This document shows, piece by piece, positions 34,524-44,348 of a stretch of DNA of 64,000 nt. The DNA lies in assembly GCA_028826165.1 (NCBI GenBank), contig JAPDFW010000092.1, positions 124,001 through 188,000 of the forward strand, written 5' to 3'. Position 1 is the first letter of the stretch. Each line of letters begins with the position of its first letter. The translations under genes and the position numbers were made by a program. Origin of the DNA: Anaeramoeba ignava (taxonomy: Eukaryota; Metamonada; Anaeramoebidae). The notes beneath the pieces were generated by a model, which worked only from the letters and a program-made list of their open reading frames with translations, did no database searches and was not told the DNA's origin.

Positions 34524-37500
34524 TTAATCGTCATTTTGATTTGTTTCATTTTGATTCTCAATTTCTTGTTGAAAACTTTCTGATTCAAAATTAAAAAAGC
34601 GAATTTTTGATTCATCCCAAAAAATATTTGGCTTTTTTTTTTGATAAAAAGAAAAGATTTTAATTTTAATTTTAATTTTAATTTTAATTTTGAATTTTTA
34701 AATAATAAAAAATTACATTTTGTGAAAGATGTTTAAGATAGAAAAAAGCATTAATAAGGAGATCAGTTTGATTTGAGTCAGTAGTTTCAATTATTAAGCG
34801 AGTTGGAAAATTTTGAGTCTTTTTTTTTTAAATAAATATTTAAAATTGAAATAAATATTTAAAATTAAAATAAATATTTAAAATAGAAATAAATATTTAA
34901 AATAATTTAAAATTGAAATAAATATTTAAAATTGAAATAAATATTTAAAATTAAAATAAATATTTAAAATTGAAATAAGTATTTAAAATTAAAATATAGT
35001 TGTGTCAAAAAACCGGGTCAGTGTCAAAAAACCGAGTCAAAATTTTTTTTATTTTTTTTTCATTTTTTATTTTTTCATATGTTAGAAGAAGAAAAAATTG
35101 ATATTAATAAAAGAATTCGTTTAATCTCTCATTTTTCTGAAATTCGCAATATCTCTTCAGTTACTGAGAAGGCTGCAAAAGTGTATTTGATTGGGCAGAC
35201 AGAAAAAGAGCCAATCTCACAGAGAAGTATCTGTGAGTTTTTTGGCATTTCTCTGTCAGCTCTTCAAAGAGCTCTTACAGCTTTGAAACAAGGCAGAGAA
35301 GTAGGAAGGAAGGGTCGGCCACCTGTGTTGAGTGATGAACAAAAAAAAGAGCTCAAAGAAAAAATTGTTCATTCAGCAGAAAAAGGAAAGTCACTCAATA
35401 TAAATGAGGTTCTAGAATGGATTAATGAACACTTTTTTGATGAAAAACCATCAATTGAATTGGATTTTATGGAAAAACCACATATTAATTCAAGAGGGTG
35501 GGTTTACAATTTTGCCAACCAAAATGATATTATAATAAAATTACCCCAAGTTTTAGAAAGAGCTCGTTCCCAAGTATCTGTTGATGAGGTTAAATCCTTT
35601 TTTGATCGGCTGGGTGACTTGTTTCAGGAAAATAATTTTTTTCCTCATCAAATATTTAATATGGATGAGACCATGATAACAAAGAGTAAAGATTTGCAAA
35701 AATTTGTCGTTTTGACAAAAAGTTCTTTGCACCAACCTTCTGTTACTCTCCCCAAAATTGAAAATTTCCATACAACTTTAGTTGTTTGTGTCAATGCTGC
35801 TGGAAAATCTCTGGATCCATTAGTGATTATACCTATGCAATCAATTGTAATTGAAGAAACTCCTGAGAAGGAATTGGTTCCTCCTTTCAGTTTTGTCCAT
35901 GCACCTTCTGGTTGGATTACACAAGAAATTTTCACAAAATGGGCGATCGAAATTTTCATACCTTATGTTCAGCTCAATAAAAAAACAAAAGAAGAGAAGA
36001 CATTGCTTATTCTTGATGGCCACAATTCAAGGGTTAGTTCAGAAGTGATTAAAGACTTCATGAAGAACCAAATTGAACTTTTTGTACTTCCTGCCCATTC
36101 AAGTCATTTTCTTCAACCATTAGATTTGAGTGTCTTTGGTACATTTAAAAAGTATCTAAGGAGAAGAGGAAAGCTATCTTCTAATATTCTTTCATTCCTT
36201 GATGTTTATGATGCCTTTCAATCATCTGCGACAATCAAAAAAATATATTCTGGATTCAATAAAGCGGGAATCTATCCATTTGATCCCACCAAAGTGTTAG
36301 GAAATGAGAATATTGTTTTGAAACCTGCGGGACAGGAGAAATTAAAGAAACAGAGAAAGAGATTGGATATTAATGGAAAAATCTTGACTAGTCAAGAAAT
36401 GTTGGAAAAAGTTGAAGAATATGAAAAAAAGAAACCAAAAACAAAAAGAAAAAAGAGAAAGAAGAAAAACTATAAATCTAAAAAAACTTTATTCAATAAA
36501 AATCATGATTAAAAAAAAAAACCAAAATTTTTTTTATTTTTCTTTTGACTCGGGTTTTTGACACTGACCCGGTTTTTTGACACAACTATAAATATTTAAA
36601 ATTAAAATAAATATTTAAAATTGAAATAAATATTTAAAATTGAAATAAATATTTAAAATAGAAATAAATATTTAAAATTAAAATAAATATTTAAAATAGA
36701 AATAAATATTTAAAATAATTTAAAATTGAAATAAATATTTAAAATTAAAATAAATATTTAAAATTAAAATAAATATTTAAAATTGAAATAAATATTTAAA
36801 ATAATTTAAAATTAAAATAAATATTTAAAATAGAAATAAATATTTAAAATTAAAATAAATATTTAAAATTTAAATAAATATTTAAAATAGAAATAAATAT
36901 TTAAAATTAAATATTCAAATTTACTTGAATCTCAAGAAGTAAAACTGAAGTAAATTTTTTATTCATTAATAAAGTAGCATCTTCATATTTGCATTTAAAA
37001 TTATCACCATTAAGTCTTTCAATATAAAAATAATCTTTTTCCAAAAGAATTGTTGCAGGAATTTTTTTATAAAACAAAAATATATTAAGTTTAAGTTGTT
37101 GAGTTCCAATAAGAATATTCATATCTTGTAAAATCTTTTGAGTATTAAATTTAATAGAAGAAGACCATTCAAAAAGATTTGAATTATCAATCTTATTTGT
37201 TCCTTGATTTAATGAAAATAAATGATGAATAAATTTCAAACTAGGTATTCTAAATTTTAATGAAATTAATGAAATTAAATAATCTCTTGATTCTTCATTT
37301 TCACATGAAATTTCAAATGATTTTTCTTTTTTTTGATCCATTGTTTTTCCAATTGTTTTGATTTTGAATTTTTTTGAGTCTTGCAAATTTTTAAAGATCT
37401 TTTTTGATTTTTTTGATTGAAAAAAAAAAATTCTTAATTCATTATTTTTTTTTTGCTTTATAAAATATTTTGGTTTTGTTTACTCGGAAATTAAGTTGAA

Positions 37501-38521
37501 TTGGTATTCTTGTTTTAATTGTTGGTGGACTTGATATTATTACTTTATTTTGTTTGATAATTAAATCAACTTTTTTTTCATTAAAATTAACTTTAAATTT
37601 TGCTGTTTTTCTTGCCCAATGATAAATAATCATTGCGGCTATAAATTGTTTTTCTATTTTATTTTAAAATTAATTTATAAAATTAAAATTAAAATTAAAA
37701 TTAAAATTGAAATTCATTTATAAAATTAATATTAAAATTAATATTAAAATTAAAATTAAAATTAAAATTAATATTAAAATTCATTTATAAAATTAATATT
37801 AAAATTAAAATTAAAATTAATATTAAAATTCATTTATAAAATTAAAATTAAAATTAAAATTAAAATTATAATTAAAATTAAAATTATAATTATAATTAAA
37901 ATTAAAATTGAATTTATATTTATATTTATATTTATATTTAGATTTAGATTTAGATTTAGATTTATATTTGTTCAAAATATAAAGTACCATCCAAAAGCTC
38001 AGAGGATTTATTAATATTTGAAAAGTTATTTAAATCCATTTCAATTTGATTACAAGCAAGAATAATTCTTAAAACATCAAGAATAACTTTTGATTGAAAT
38101 TCTTGAGGAAATTTAATCAAAGAAGTTTTTTGCATATATGGAGTAATTGATATTATATTTTCAACTTCTTGTAAATGATTTGCTTGAAATCTTGTATTAT
38201 TTAAAAGATAAATTGATAAAATTTTCTGTTTTGTTTTCGATCTGATTAATTTTAACTTCTCATTTGTAAAAAAAAGAAAACATGGAATCCATTCATCATT
38301 TTGCTTTAAAAAACACTATAAAAAATAAATTGAAATTTAATTTAATTTAATTTTTAATTTAATTTTTTAATTTTTAATTTTACTTCAACTGGAATTTCTG
38401 AACGAAATAAAAATTGAATAAGAATTGAAAAGTAATTTAAATTTTCAATTTTTAATGAAATATTTGCAAGTAATAATTCAACTACTTGTTGTTTTTGTTC
38501 TGAAAATAAGAAAGAATCCAT
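34524..38521 (-). CDS. Unrecognised six-exon protein whose intron 4 hosts a transposon
   Basis: Exons 38521-38384, 38315-37988, 37638-37484, 37398-36925, 34818-34717 and 34631-34524 join in frame to 434 residues. The N-terminal part is helical (SEQKQQVVELLLANISLKIE; HLQEVENIISITPYMQKTSL; QSKVILDVLRIILACNQIEM). The middle and C-terminal parts look like PH-type folds (FKVNFNEKKVDLIIKQNKVI; KSFEISCENEESRDYLISLI; FPTRLIIETTDSNQTDLLIN). The tail is N/E/Q-rich and ends QNDD. I do not recognise the family. Intron 4 (34819-36924) contains a 19-bp minisatellite into which a pogo-like element is inserted in the opposite orientation. If the intron is spliced normally the gene is intact. Confidence 0.65.
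34997..35042 (+). repeat. Left terminal inverted repeat
   Basis: Two tandem copies of a 19-bp word (GTGTCAAAAAACCGGGTCA at 35002-35020, then an A-for-G variant at 35021-35039). It pairs with 36543-36588 in reverse complement with a single mismatch (A/C). Confidence 0.93.
35079..36512 (+). CDS. pogo-like DDE transposase
   Basis: 477 residues in one uninterrupted frame. The N-terminal region holds helix-turn-helix type segments (ISQRSICEFFGISLSALQRA, then GREVGRKGRPPVLSDEQKKE), followed by a CENP-B-like second DNA-binding part (INSRGWVYNFANQNDI). The DDE domain has FNMDET (first Asp), LLILDGHNS (second Asp) and HSSHFLQPLDLSVFGTFKKY (third acidic position, D of QPLD). A strongly basic tail (KKKPKTKRKKRKKKNYKSKK) could be a nuclear signal. 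It catalyses cut-and-paste transposition at TA sites. No frameshift, so it may be functional. Confidence 0.95.
   Translation: MLEEEKIDINKRIRLISHFSEIRNISSVTEKAAKVYLIGQTEKEPISQRSICEFFGISLSALQRALTALKQGREVGRKGRPPVLSDEQKKELKEKIVHSAEKGKSLNINEVLEWINEHFFDEKPSIELDFMEKPHINSRGWVYNFANQNDIIIKLPQVLERARSQVSVDEVKSFFDRLGDLFQENNFFPHQIFNMDETMITKSKDLQKFVVLTKSSLHQPSVTLPKIENFHTTLVVCVNAAGKSLDPLVIIPMQSIVIEETPEKELVPPFSFVHAPSGWITQEIFTKWAIEIFIPYVQLNKKTKEEKTLLILDGHNSRVSSEVIKDFMKNQIELFVLPAHSSHFLQPLDLSVFGTFKKYLRRRGKLSSNILSFLDVYDAFQSSATIKKIYSGFNKAGIYPFDPTKVLGNENIVLKPAGQEKLKKQRKRLDINGKILTSQEMLEKVEEYEKKKPKTKRKKRKKKNYKSKKTLFNKNHD
36543..36588 (-). repeat. Right terminal inverted repeat
   Basis: Mirror of 34997-35042, ending CACAACTA followed by the TA duplication. 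Confidence 0.93.
37680..37970. repeat. (AAAATT)n intronic array
   Basis: Intron 2 of the minus-strand gene, made of AAAATT hexamers with ATTCATTTATAAAATT interruptions and a short (TTTATA)n/(TTTAGA)n run near 37920-37970. Confidence 0.8.
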
Positions 38522-38831
38522 TTATTTAAAAAAATGAAAAAAATGAAAAAAAAAAATTAAAAAAAAAAATTAAAAAAGATTTGTTTTTTTTTTGTTTCGT
38601 TGTTTTTCTTTATTGAAATGACATCGTAAAACAAGAAAATAAAGAAAATAGAAAGAAAAAATAGAATTGAAATTTTTTTTTGAATTTGAAATGAATTATT
38701 TTGTTATTTTTTTGTTATTTTTTTGTTTTTTTTTTTTTTCAATCAATCCGTTTCAATTAGAAAAAAAAAAAGAAAAAAAAAATTAAGAAAAGAAATCAAA
38801 ATCAATATCAAAAATCAATATCAAAATCAAT
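38522..38831. other. Intergenic spacer, no gene seen
   Basis: A- and T-runs with AAAAATGAAAAAAATGAAAA next to the ATG of the minus-strand gene at 38521 (the complement of the CATTTTT start-proximal motif), and TTATTTTTTTG repeats near 38700. Confidence 0.5.
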
Positions 38832-40775
38832 TCACAAAATTAAGCATTTTCTTTTCTTTTTTGTTGGTTTTTCATTAACTTTAAGAATTGTTCGAATTGA
38901 TTCTTCAAAAATTTCTTTTAACTTTTGATTTGTTTTAGCAGAACATTCAAGATATTTTTTTGCTTGAATTTGATTTGCTAATTCAACTCCCTTTTTTTTA
39001 ATAAAAAATGAATAAAAAATAAATAAAAAATAAATAAGATTTTTTGACACTTTTTTTTTTAAAAAAACAAAATTCGATTTTTTACTTTTTGATGTGAAAT
39101 AAAATCTAAATTATTCCTTCTTAATTCTTCTTGAGCTGCTGGATCATTTCTTAAATCAATTTTAGTTCCTACTAAAAGAATTGGAGCTTCTGAACAATAA
39201 TGTTTAACTTCACCAGCCCACTTTTAAAATTATAATTAAAATTAAAATTAATATTCAAATTAAAATTTAAATTCAAATTAAAATTAAAATTAAAATTAAA
39301 ATTCATTTATAAATTTAAAATTAAAATTAAAATTAAAATTAAAATTAAAATTAAAATTAAAATATAAAATTAAAATTAAAATTAAAATTAAAAATTCAAA
39401 TTAAAATTAAAATTAAAATTAAAATTATAATTAAAATTAAAATTAAAATTCAAATTAAAATTAAAATTAAAATTATAATTAAAATTAAAATTAAAATTAA
39501 AATTAAAATTAAAATTAAAATTAAAATTAAAATTAAAATTAAAATTAATATTAAAATTAATATTAAAAATTAAAATTAAAATTAAAATTAAAATTAAAAT
39601 TAAAATTAAAATTAAAATTCATTTATAAATTTAAAATTAAAATTAAAATTAAAATTAAAATTATAATTAAAATTAATCTTAAAATTAAAATTAAAATTAA
39701 AATTAAAATTAAAATTAAAATTAAAATTAAAATTAAAATTAAAATTAATTTATAAATTTAAAATTAAAATTAAAATTCATTTATAAATTTAAAATTAAAT
39801 TTAAAATTAAAATTAAAATTAAAATTAAAATTCATTTATAAATTTAAAATTAAATTTAAAATTAAAATTAAAATTAATATTAAAATTAAAATTAATCATA
39901 GATTAAAATTAAAATTAATCATAGATTTAAATTAAAAATTATCATAGATTTAAATGAAAATTTAAATTAATGGTAAAATTGTAATCATTTATAGATTTAT
40001 ATTATAAAGTTTAATTTAACTTATTCATGAATTAAAATTAAAAATTAAAATAGAGATTTAAAATAAAATAAAAGTAAAAAAGCAAAAAAAAAATAATAAA
40101 TTAAAATAATAAAATTAATTCCAACTATTAAAAAAGAAAAATCTAAAAAGAAAATGCAAAAATAAAACAAACCTTATTCAAGACATTATTATAAGAAATA
40201 TGATTATCGACAGCAAAACAAATAAGAACGATATTAGCATTAGGATAACTTAAAGGACGTAAAGAATCATAATCTTCCTGGCCAGCAGTATCCCAAATAC
40301 TAAGTTCATAAAGAGTTCCATCAACTTCAAATTTTGCATTATAATTCTCAAAAACTGTAGGAACATAACCTTCAGGAAATCTGAATAAAATTATTAATTT
40401 TTTATAATTATTATTTATATTTATTATTTATTTGAAATTATTTATTTATTTATTTAATTGAATTATTTAATTATTATTTATTTAATTATTTATTATTTAT
40501 TTGAAATTATTTATTAATTATTTATTATTATTTATTATTTATTATTATTAATTATTTATTATTATTTATTATTTATTATTTATTATTTATTTATATTTAA
40601 TTGAATTATTTATTTATTATTATTTGGAATTATTTAATTATTTATTATTATTTAATTGAATTATTTATTTGATTTTTTACTTCTTTTCAATAAATGTAAT
40701 AAGCATGCAAGTTTTTCCTGTTGCTCCATCTCCTACACATACTAATTTGTAACGATTTTCATCTGGATTACTCAT
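38832..40775 (-). CDS. Rho/Rac-family small GTPase
   Basis: Exons 40775-40681, 40380-40173, 39220-39086 and 38990-38832 encode 198 residues. G1 is GDGATGKT, switch I is [13 protein letters not shown] (effector Thr present), G3 is WDTAGQED with catalytic Gln, G4 is GTKIDLRND (the Rho-type TKxD), G5 is ECSAKT. A polybasic tail KKKRKCLIL ends in a CaaX box (CLIL) predicted to be geranylgeranylated. It lies on the inner membrane face and drives actin regulators; the WASP encoded at 19308-20345 is a candidate effector. All signature residues are intact, unlike the Rab-like array at the end of the window. Intron 2 is almost entirely AAAATT hexamers. Confidence 0.97.
39225..40010. repeat. (AAAATT)n array in the Rho gene intron
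   Basis: About 780 bp of AAAATT hexamers with repeated ATTCATTTATAAATTT breaks, inside the 951-bp intron between Rho exons 2 and 3. Confidence 0.9.
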
Positions 40776-41212
40776 TTTAATTGATAAAAAAATTTTTTTT
40801 TTGAAAGAAACAAAAAAAATCAAAGAAAAATAGAGAAAAAAAAACACAAAGGAAAAATAAAAAATGAAAAATAAAAATGAAAAAAAAAATAAAAAAGAAA
40901 AAATTTGTTAATTAATCATTTTTTCTAATTATTATTTTTCTTTTTTTTTGTTTTTTTTTAATCAATTTTATTTAAATAAAATAAATAAAAATTTTTAATA
41001 ATTTTTGCTTTGTTTTATTTTCTATTCTTTTTTATCTCTTTAATTTAATTTTTTCTATCAAATTTAATTTAAAATTGAGGAAAAATTTTTAAAAGAATCT
41101 TAATTCTTAAAAATTCTTCTTTTCTTTTTTAAAAATTGATTTATAAATTGATTTAGAAATTTATTTATAAATTTATTTATAAATTTATTTATAAATTGAT
41201 TTAGAAATTTAT
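40776..41212. other. Upstream spacer of the Rho gene, no gene seen
   Basis: A/T runs, AAAAATGAAAAATAAAAATGAAA words near 40860-40890 (promoter-like motif on the minus strand), and a TTTATAAATTTA repeat at 41140-41215. Confidence 0.5.
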
Positions 41213-41740
41213 TTGGAAATTGATTTAGAAATTGATATTGATATTGATATTGATATTGATATTGATATTGATATTGATATTGATATTGATATTGATATTG
41301 ATATTGATATTGATATTGATATTGATATTGATATTGATATTGATAGTATTGATATTGATATTGATATTGATATTGATATTGATATTGATATTGATATTGA
41401 TATTGATATTGATATTGATATTGATATTGAATTTGTTTTTAAAATTATATTTATTGATATTGATATTGATATTGATATTGATATTGATATTGATATTGAT
41501 ATTGATATTTATATTGATATTGATATTGATATTGATATTGATATTGATATTTATATTTATAAATTTATATTGATATTGATATTGATATTGATATTGATAT
41601 TGATATTTATATTGATATTTATATTGATATTGATATTGATATTTATATTGATATTGATATTGATATTTATATTGATATTGATATTGATATTGATATTGAT
41701 ATTGATATTGATATTGATATTGATATTGATATTGATATTA
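41213..41740. repeat. (GATATT)n hexamer array
   Basis: About 530 bp of GATATT with ATATTT variants. It is open in more than one plus-strand frame (poly-ID, poly-IL), but this is repeat translation. It ends exactly at the stop codon of the Erv1 gene. Confidence 0.93.
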
Positions 41741-42277
41741 ATTGAGATTTAATTTTGTAGCTTTTTGACATTCTTTAGAACCATATTTCCATCTTTCCAA
41801 AACTTTTGAACAATTAAAAAGAGGTTTTTTGAGGAATTTATTAACAGAATTATGCAAACGACACAACCACAAACTAAAAGTTTTTGAAGAACGAAGATCA
41901 AGAGGATTATTTTCTATATAATTTTTAAGATGATTTGAACAATAAACACAAGGATAAAGATGTGCAATTGAATTGATAAGCGCATAAGCATATTCTTTAT
42001 CCTTTTCACTTGGATTTTCTGGATAAAATGCAGCTACTGTATGCAAAAAGTTCCATGTTGAGTGCCCAAGTTCTTCTTTGCTTAACGGACACTCATATTT
42101 TAATTCCTTTTTTGAATCCTTTTCAATTTCTTTTCCTTTTTTTTCTTCCGTTTTGATTAATTCAGACCATTTTGCAAGTTGATCGCACGCAAAACAGGTT
42201 TGTTCAACTTGTTTTGGTGAATATTTTAATTGATAAGTAAATTGATTACAAAATAAATCATTAAAAGAATCAAACAT
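41738..42277 (-). CDS. Erv1/ALR-family FAD-dependent thiol oxidase
   Basis: A single exon encodes 179 residues. The ERV/ALR core has STWNFLHTVAAFYPENPS, the redox pair in LYPCVYCSNH, and SLWLCRLHNSVNKFLKKPLF (HN-VN of the FAD site). An N-terminal CFAC could be the shuttle cysteine pair. The C-terminal pair (NCSKVLERWKYGSKEC) has 13 residues between cysteines where the usual motif has 16. Erv1 reoxidises Mia40 during import of cysteine-rich proteins into the mitochondrial intermembrane space; other ERV proteins work in the ER. No signal peptide is seen. The frame runs into the upstream repeat only at its last residues. Confidence 0.9.
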   Translation of the reverse strand: MFDSFNDLFCNQFTYQLKYSPKQVEQTCFACDQLAKWSELIKTEEKKGKEIEKDSKKELKYECPLSKEELGHSTWNFLHTVAAFYPENPSEKDKEYAYALINSIAHLYPCVYCSNHLKNYIENNPLDLRSSKTFSLWLCRLHNSVNKFLKKPLFNCSKVLERWKYGSKECQKATKLNLN

Positions 42278-42360
42278 TTTGGAAAAAAAATTAAAAAATA
42301 AAAATAAATTTTTTCATTTTTTCATTTTTTCATTTTTTAATTTTTTAATTTTTTTCAAAA
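42278..42360. promoter_or_regulatory. Shared 83-bp promoter, Erv1 / Rogdi-like
   Basis: Three consecutive TTTTTTCA words and TTTTTTAATTTTTTTC precede the plus-strand ATG. The minus-strand side is A/T with no clear element. Confidence 0.4.
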
Positions 42361-44056
42361 ATGACAGATGAAAATCAACCAAAAAGTGAAAAGGAGTGGT
42401 TTTTCTTTACTCATACTCCTCAACAAGCTCAAAAAATCACAAATTATCTTCAAAAATGTCTTGAAAATTTAGATAATTTTTATCTTATTGAAGATCAAAA
42501 AGCAAAATTCAAAATCTCAACAATCAAATCCATCAATTTTGCTGAATAGTGAAGGATTAAAATGTTTATTAACTTTTGATAGATATAAAATTGTTATTGG
42601 TGTATTTTAATTCGAATATAATTTTTTCAATTATTTTTTTCAATTATTTTTTTAATTAATTTTTGGAATGATTTGGAATTAATTTTTTTCAATTATTTTT
42701 TAAATAATTTTTACAATTATTTTTTTTAATTATTTTTTGGAATTAATTTTTTTATAATTTTTTTTTTAATTATTTTTTTCAATTATTTTTTTAATTAATT
42801 TTTGGAATGATTTGGAATTAATTTTTTTATAATTTTTTCTTTGATCAAAATTTTCAAAATTTTTTCCCTAATTCAAAATATTTTTCTTTCCTTTTTTTGT
42901 TATTATTCTTATTATTAAGGAAATTCGTTTAAAATCTCAAAAATATATGAAAGGAAGTTTAGTAAAAACTTCAATTACTGGTGAATATCCTTTTATTCTT
43001 GAACAAATTCAAACTGCAAGAGAAAATATTAAACTAGCTTTAAATGAAATTGGTCAAATTTCTTCAAAAAAAAGATTTGGAGCAGGATTTTCTGCGAGAG
43101 TAATTATTAAAATTAAAATTACAATTAAAATTAAAATTAAAATTCATTTATAAAATTAATATTAAAATTAAATTTAAATTTAAAATTAAAATTAAAATTA
43201 AAATTAAAATTAAAATTAAAATTAAAATTAAAATTAAAATTAAATTAAAATTAAAATTAAAATTAAAATTAAAATTAAAATTAAAATTAAAATTAAAATT
43301 AAAATTAAAATTAAAATTAAAATTAAAATTAAAATTAAAATTAAAATTAAAATTAAAATTAAAATTAAAATTAAAATTAAAATTAAAATTAAAATTAAAA
43401 TTAAAATTAAAATTAAAATTAAAATTAAAATTAAAATTAAAATTAAAATTAAAATTAAAATTTAAATTAAAATTAAAATTCATTTATAAAATTAAAATTC
43501 ATTTATAAAATTAAATTCGGATAAAAAATTAATTTCGGATAAAAAATTTTTGATTAAAAATTGTTCATATTTTAGATTATTCAAAACACTTTCAGATTTA
43601 TATCTCAAGCTAAAAATGCAATGGGAATTTGGTCTTTCTATACATTACCACAAAATACTCAACAATTTGAACATTTTTATCCATTACTTCCAAAAGAATT
43701 TATGATAAATATTTACATTCAAAATAACAGTTTAAAAGTTAAAGGTAGAGTGATTAGATTTACTCAACAAAAAACAGCAATTCGTGAACCATTTGGAAAT
43801 CAAAGCCTTGTTGGAATGTTTTTGTAAATTAAAATAATTTTTATTAAAGAAAAAATTTATTATTTATTATTTATTTTTTTTTATTTATTTAAGTAAATTT
43901 GATGATAAATTAGTTGAAGTTATTGATGAAATTTCTTGTGAAAAAGAACTTCCAAAACTTTCTAAATTTAATATTACATTAGCAAAAGCTTTTGAAACAT
44001 GTCGTTGTTTAGTTTCAAATCAAGAAACAATAATTTCTGTTAATGAAAATAATTAA
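42361..44056 (+). CDS. Rogdi/Rav2-like protein, with an apparent single-base frame break
   Basis: Exons 42361-42601, 42920-43099, 43576-43823 and 43894-44056. Recognisable Rogdi features are EWFFFTHTPQQAQKITNYLQ, YPFILEQIQTARENIKLALN, AMGIWSFYTLPQNTQQFEHF with YPLLPKEFMINIYIQNNSLK, and DDKLVEVIDEISCEKELPKL. Rogdi/Rav2 belongs to the RAVE/rabconnectin machinery that assembles V-ATPase. Exon 1 reads in its first frame to TAG at 42547. The sense-making frame SILLNSEGLKCLLTFDRYKI begins within the same exon, so one base is in excess somewhere at 42461-42546, for example in the A-run at 42497-42501. With that corrected the product is about 276 residues. Real frameshift or assembly error. Confidence 0.75.
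43100..43500. repeat. (AAAATT)n intronic array
   Basis: Intron 2 of the Rogdi-like gene. More than 45 near-perfect AAAATT hexamers; the minus-strand FNFNFN frame here is repeat translation. Confidence 0.93.
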
Positions 44057-44348
44057 AAAAGAAAAAAAAGAAAAAAAATTTTTTTTTAAATGAATAATTT
44101 TTCATAAAAATAAGTCAAAATGATTTAAAAAAAAAATTTTTTTGCTTTTTTTTTTCTTTTTGCTTTTTATTTTTATTTTTTTTTTTCATTTTTATTTTTG
44201 AATTTATTTCCCCTTTTTTCTTTTTTTTTTTTATTATTATTATTATTTAAAATTTAAAATTTAAAATTTAAAAAAGATTAAAACAAAAAAAAATTGGAAA
44301 TTCAAAAAAATTTTATAATTAAATTTTAAAAGAAAATATAAAAAAGAA
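44057..44348. other. Intergenic spacer, no gene seen
   Basis: T- and A-runs, with TTTTTTTTCATTTTTATTTTTG near 44180-44205 upstream of the next plus-strand gene. Confidence 0.5.

Larger units (their letters stand above)
34997..36588 (+). mobile_element. Complete pogo/Tigger-like DNA transposon
   Basis: 1,592 bp bounded by ~46-bp terminal inverted repeats that match except at one position. They start TAGTTGTGTC and contain two direct copies of GTGTCAAAAAACCG(G/A)GTCA, probable transposase-binding sites. TA dinucleotides at 34995-34996 and 36589-36590 are the target-site duplication, as in Tc1/mariner/pogo elements. The flanking minisatellite gives the empty site. One intact transposase frame occupies most of the element. 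Intact frame and near-identical ends suggest recent movement. Confidence 0.95.
34830..36905. repeat. 19-bp intronic minisatellite split by the transposon
   Basis: Units of AAATAAATATTTAAAATTG, with TTA or TAG variants, occupy 34830-34996 and 36589-36905 on either side of the element. Removing the element and one TA gives a continuous repeat unit. Confidence 0.9.

Noticed and set aside
34997-36588. Transposon disrupting the host coding sequence
   Set aside because: Exons on both sides join in phase across the intron, so the element is intronic and may be neutral.
41213-41752. Long plus-strand frames of poly-ID/poly-IL
   Set aside because: Pure translation of (GATATT)n; several frames are open at once and there is no non-repeat segment.
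43148-43483. Minus-strand FNFNFN frame
   Set aside because: Translation of an intronic (AAAATT)n array of the Rogdi-like gene.
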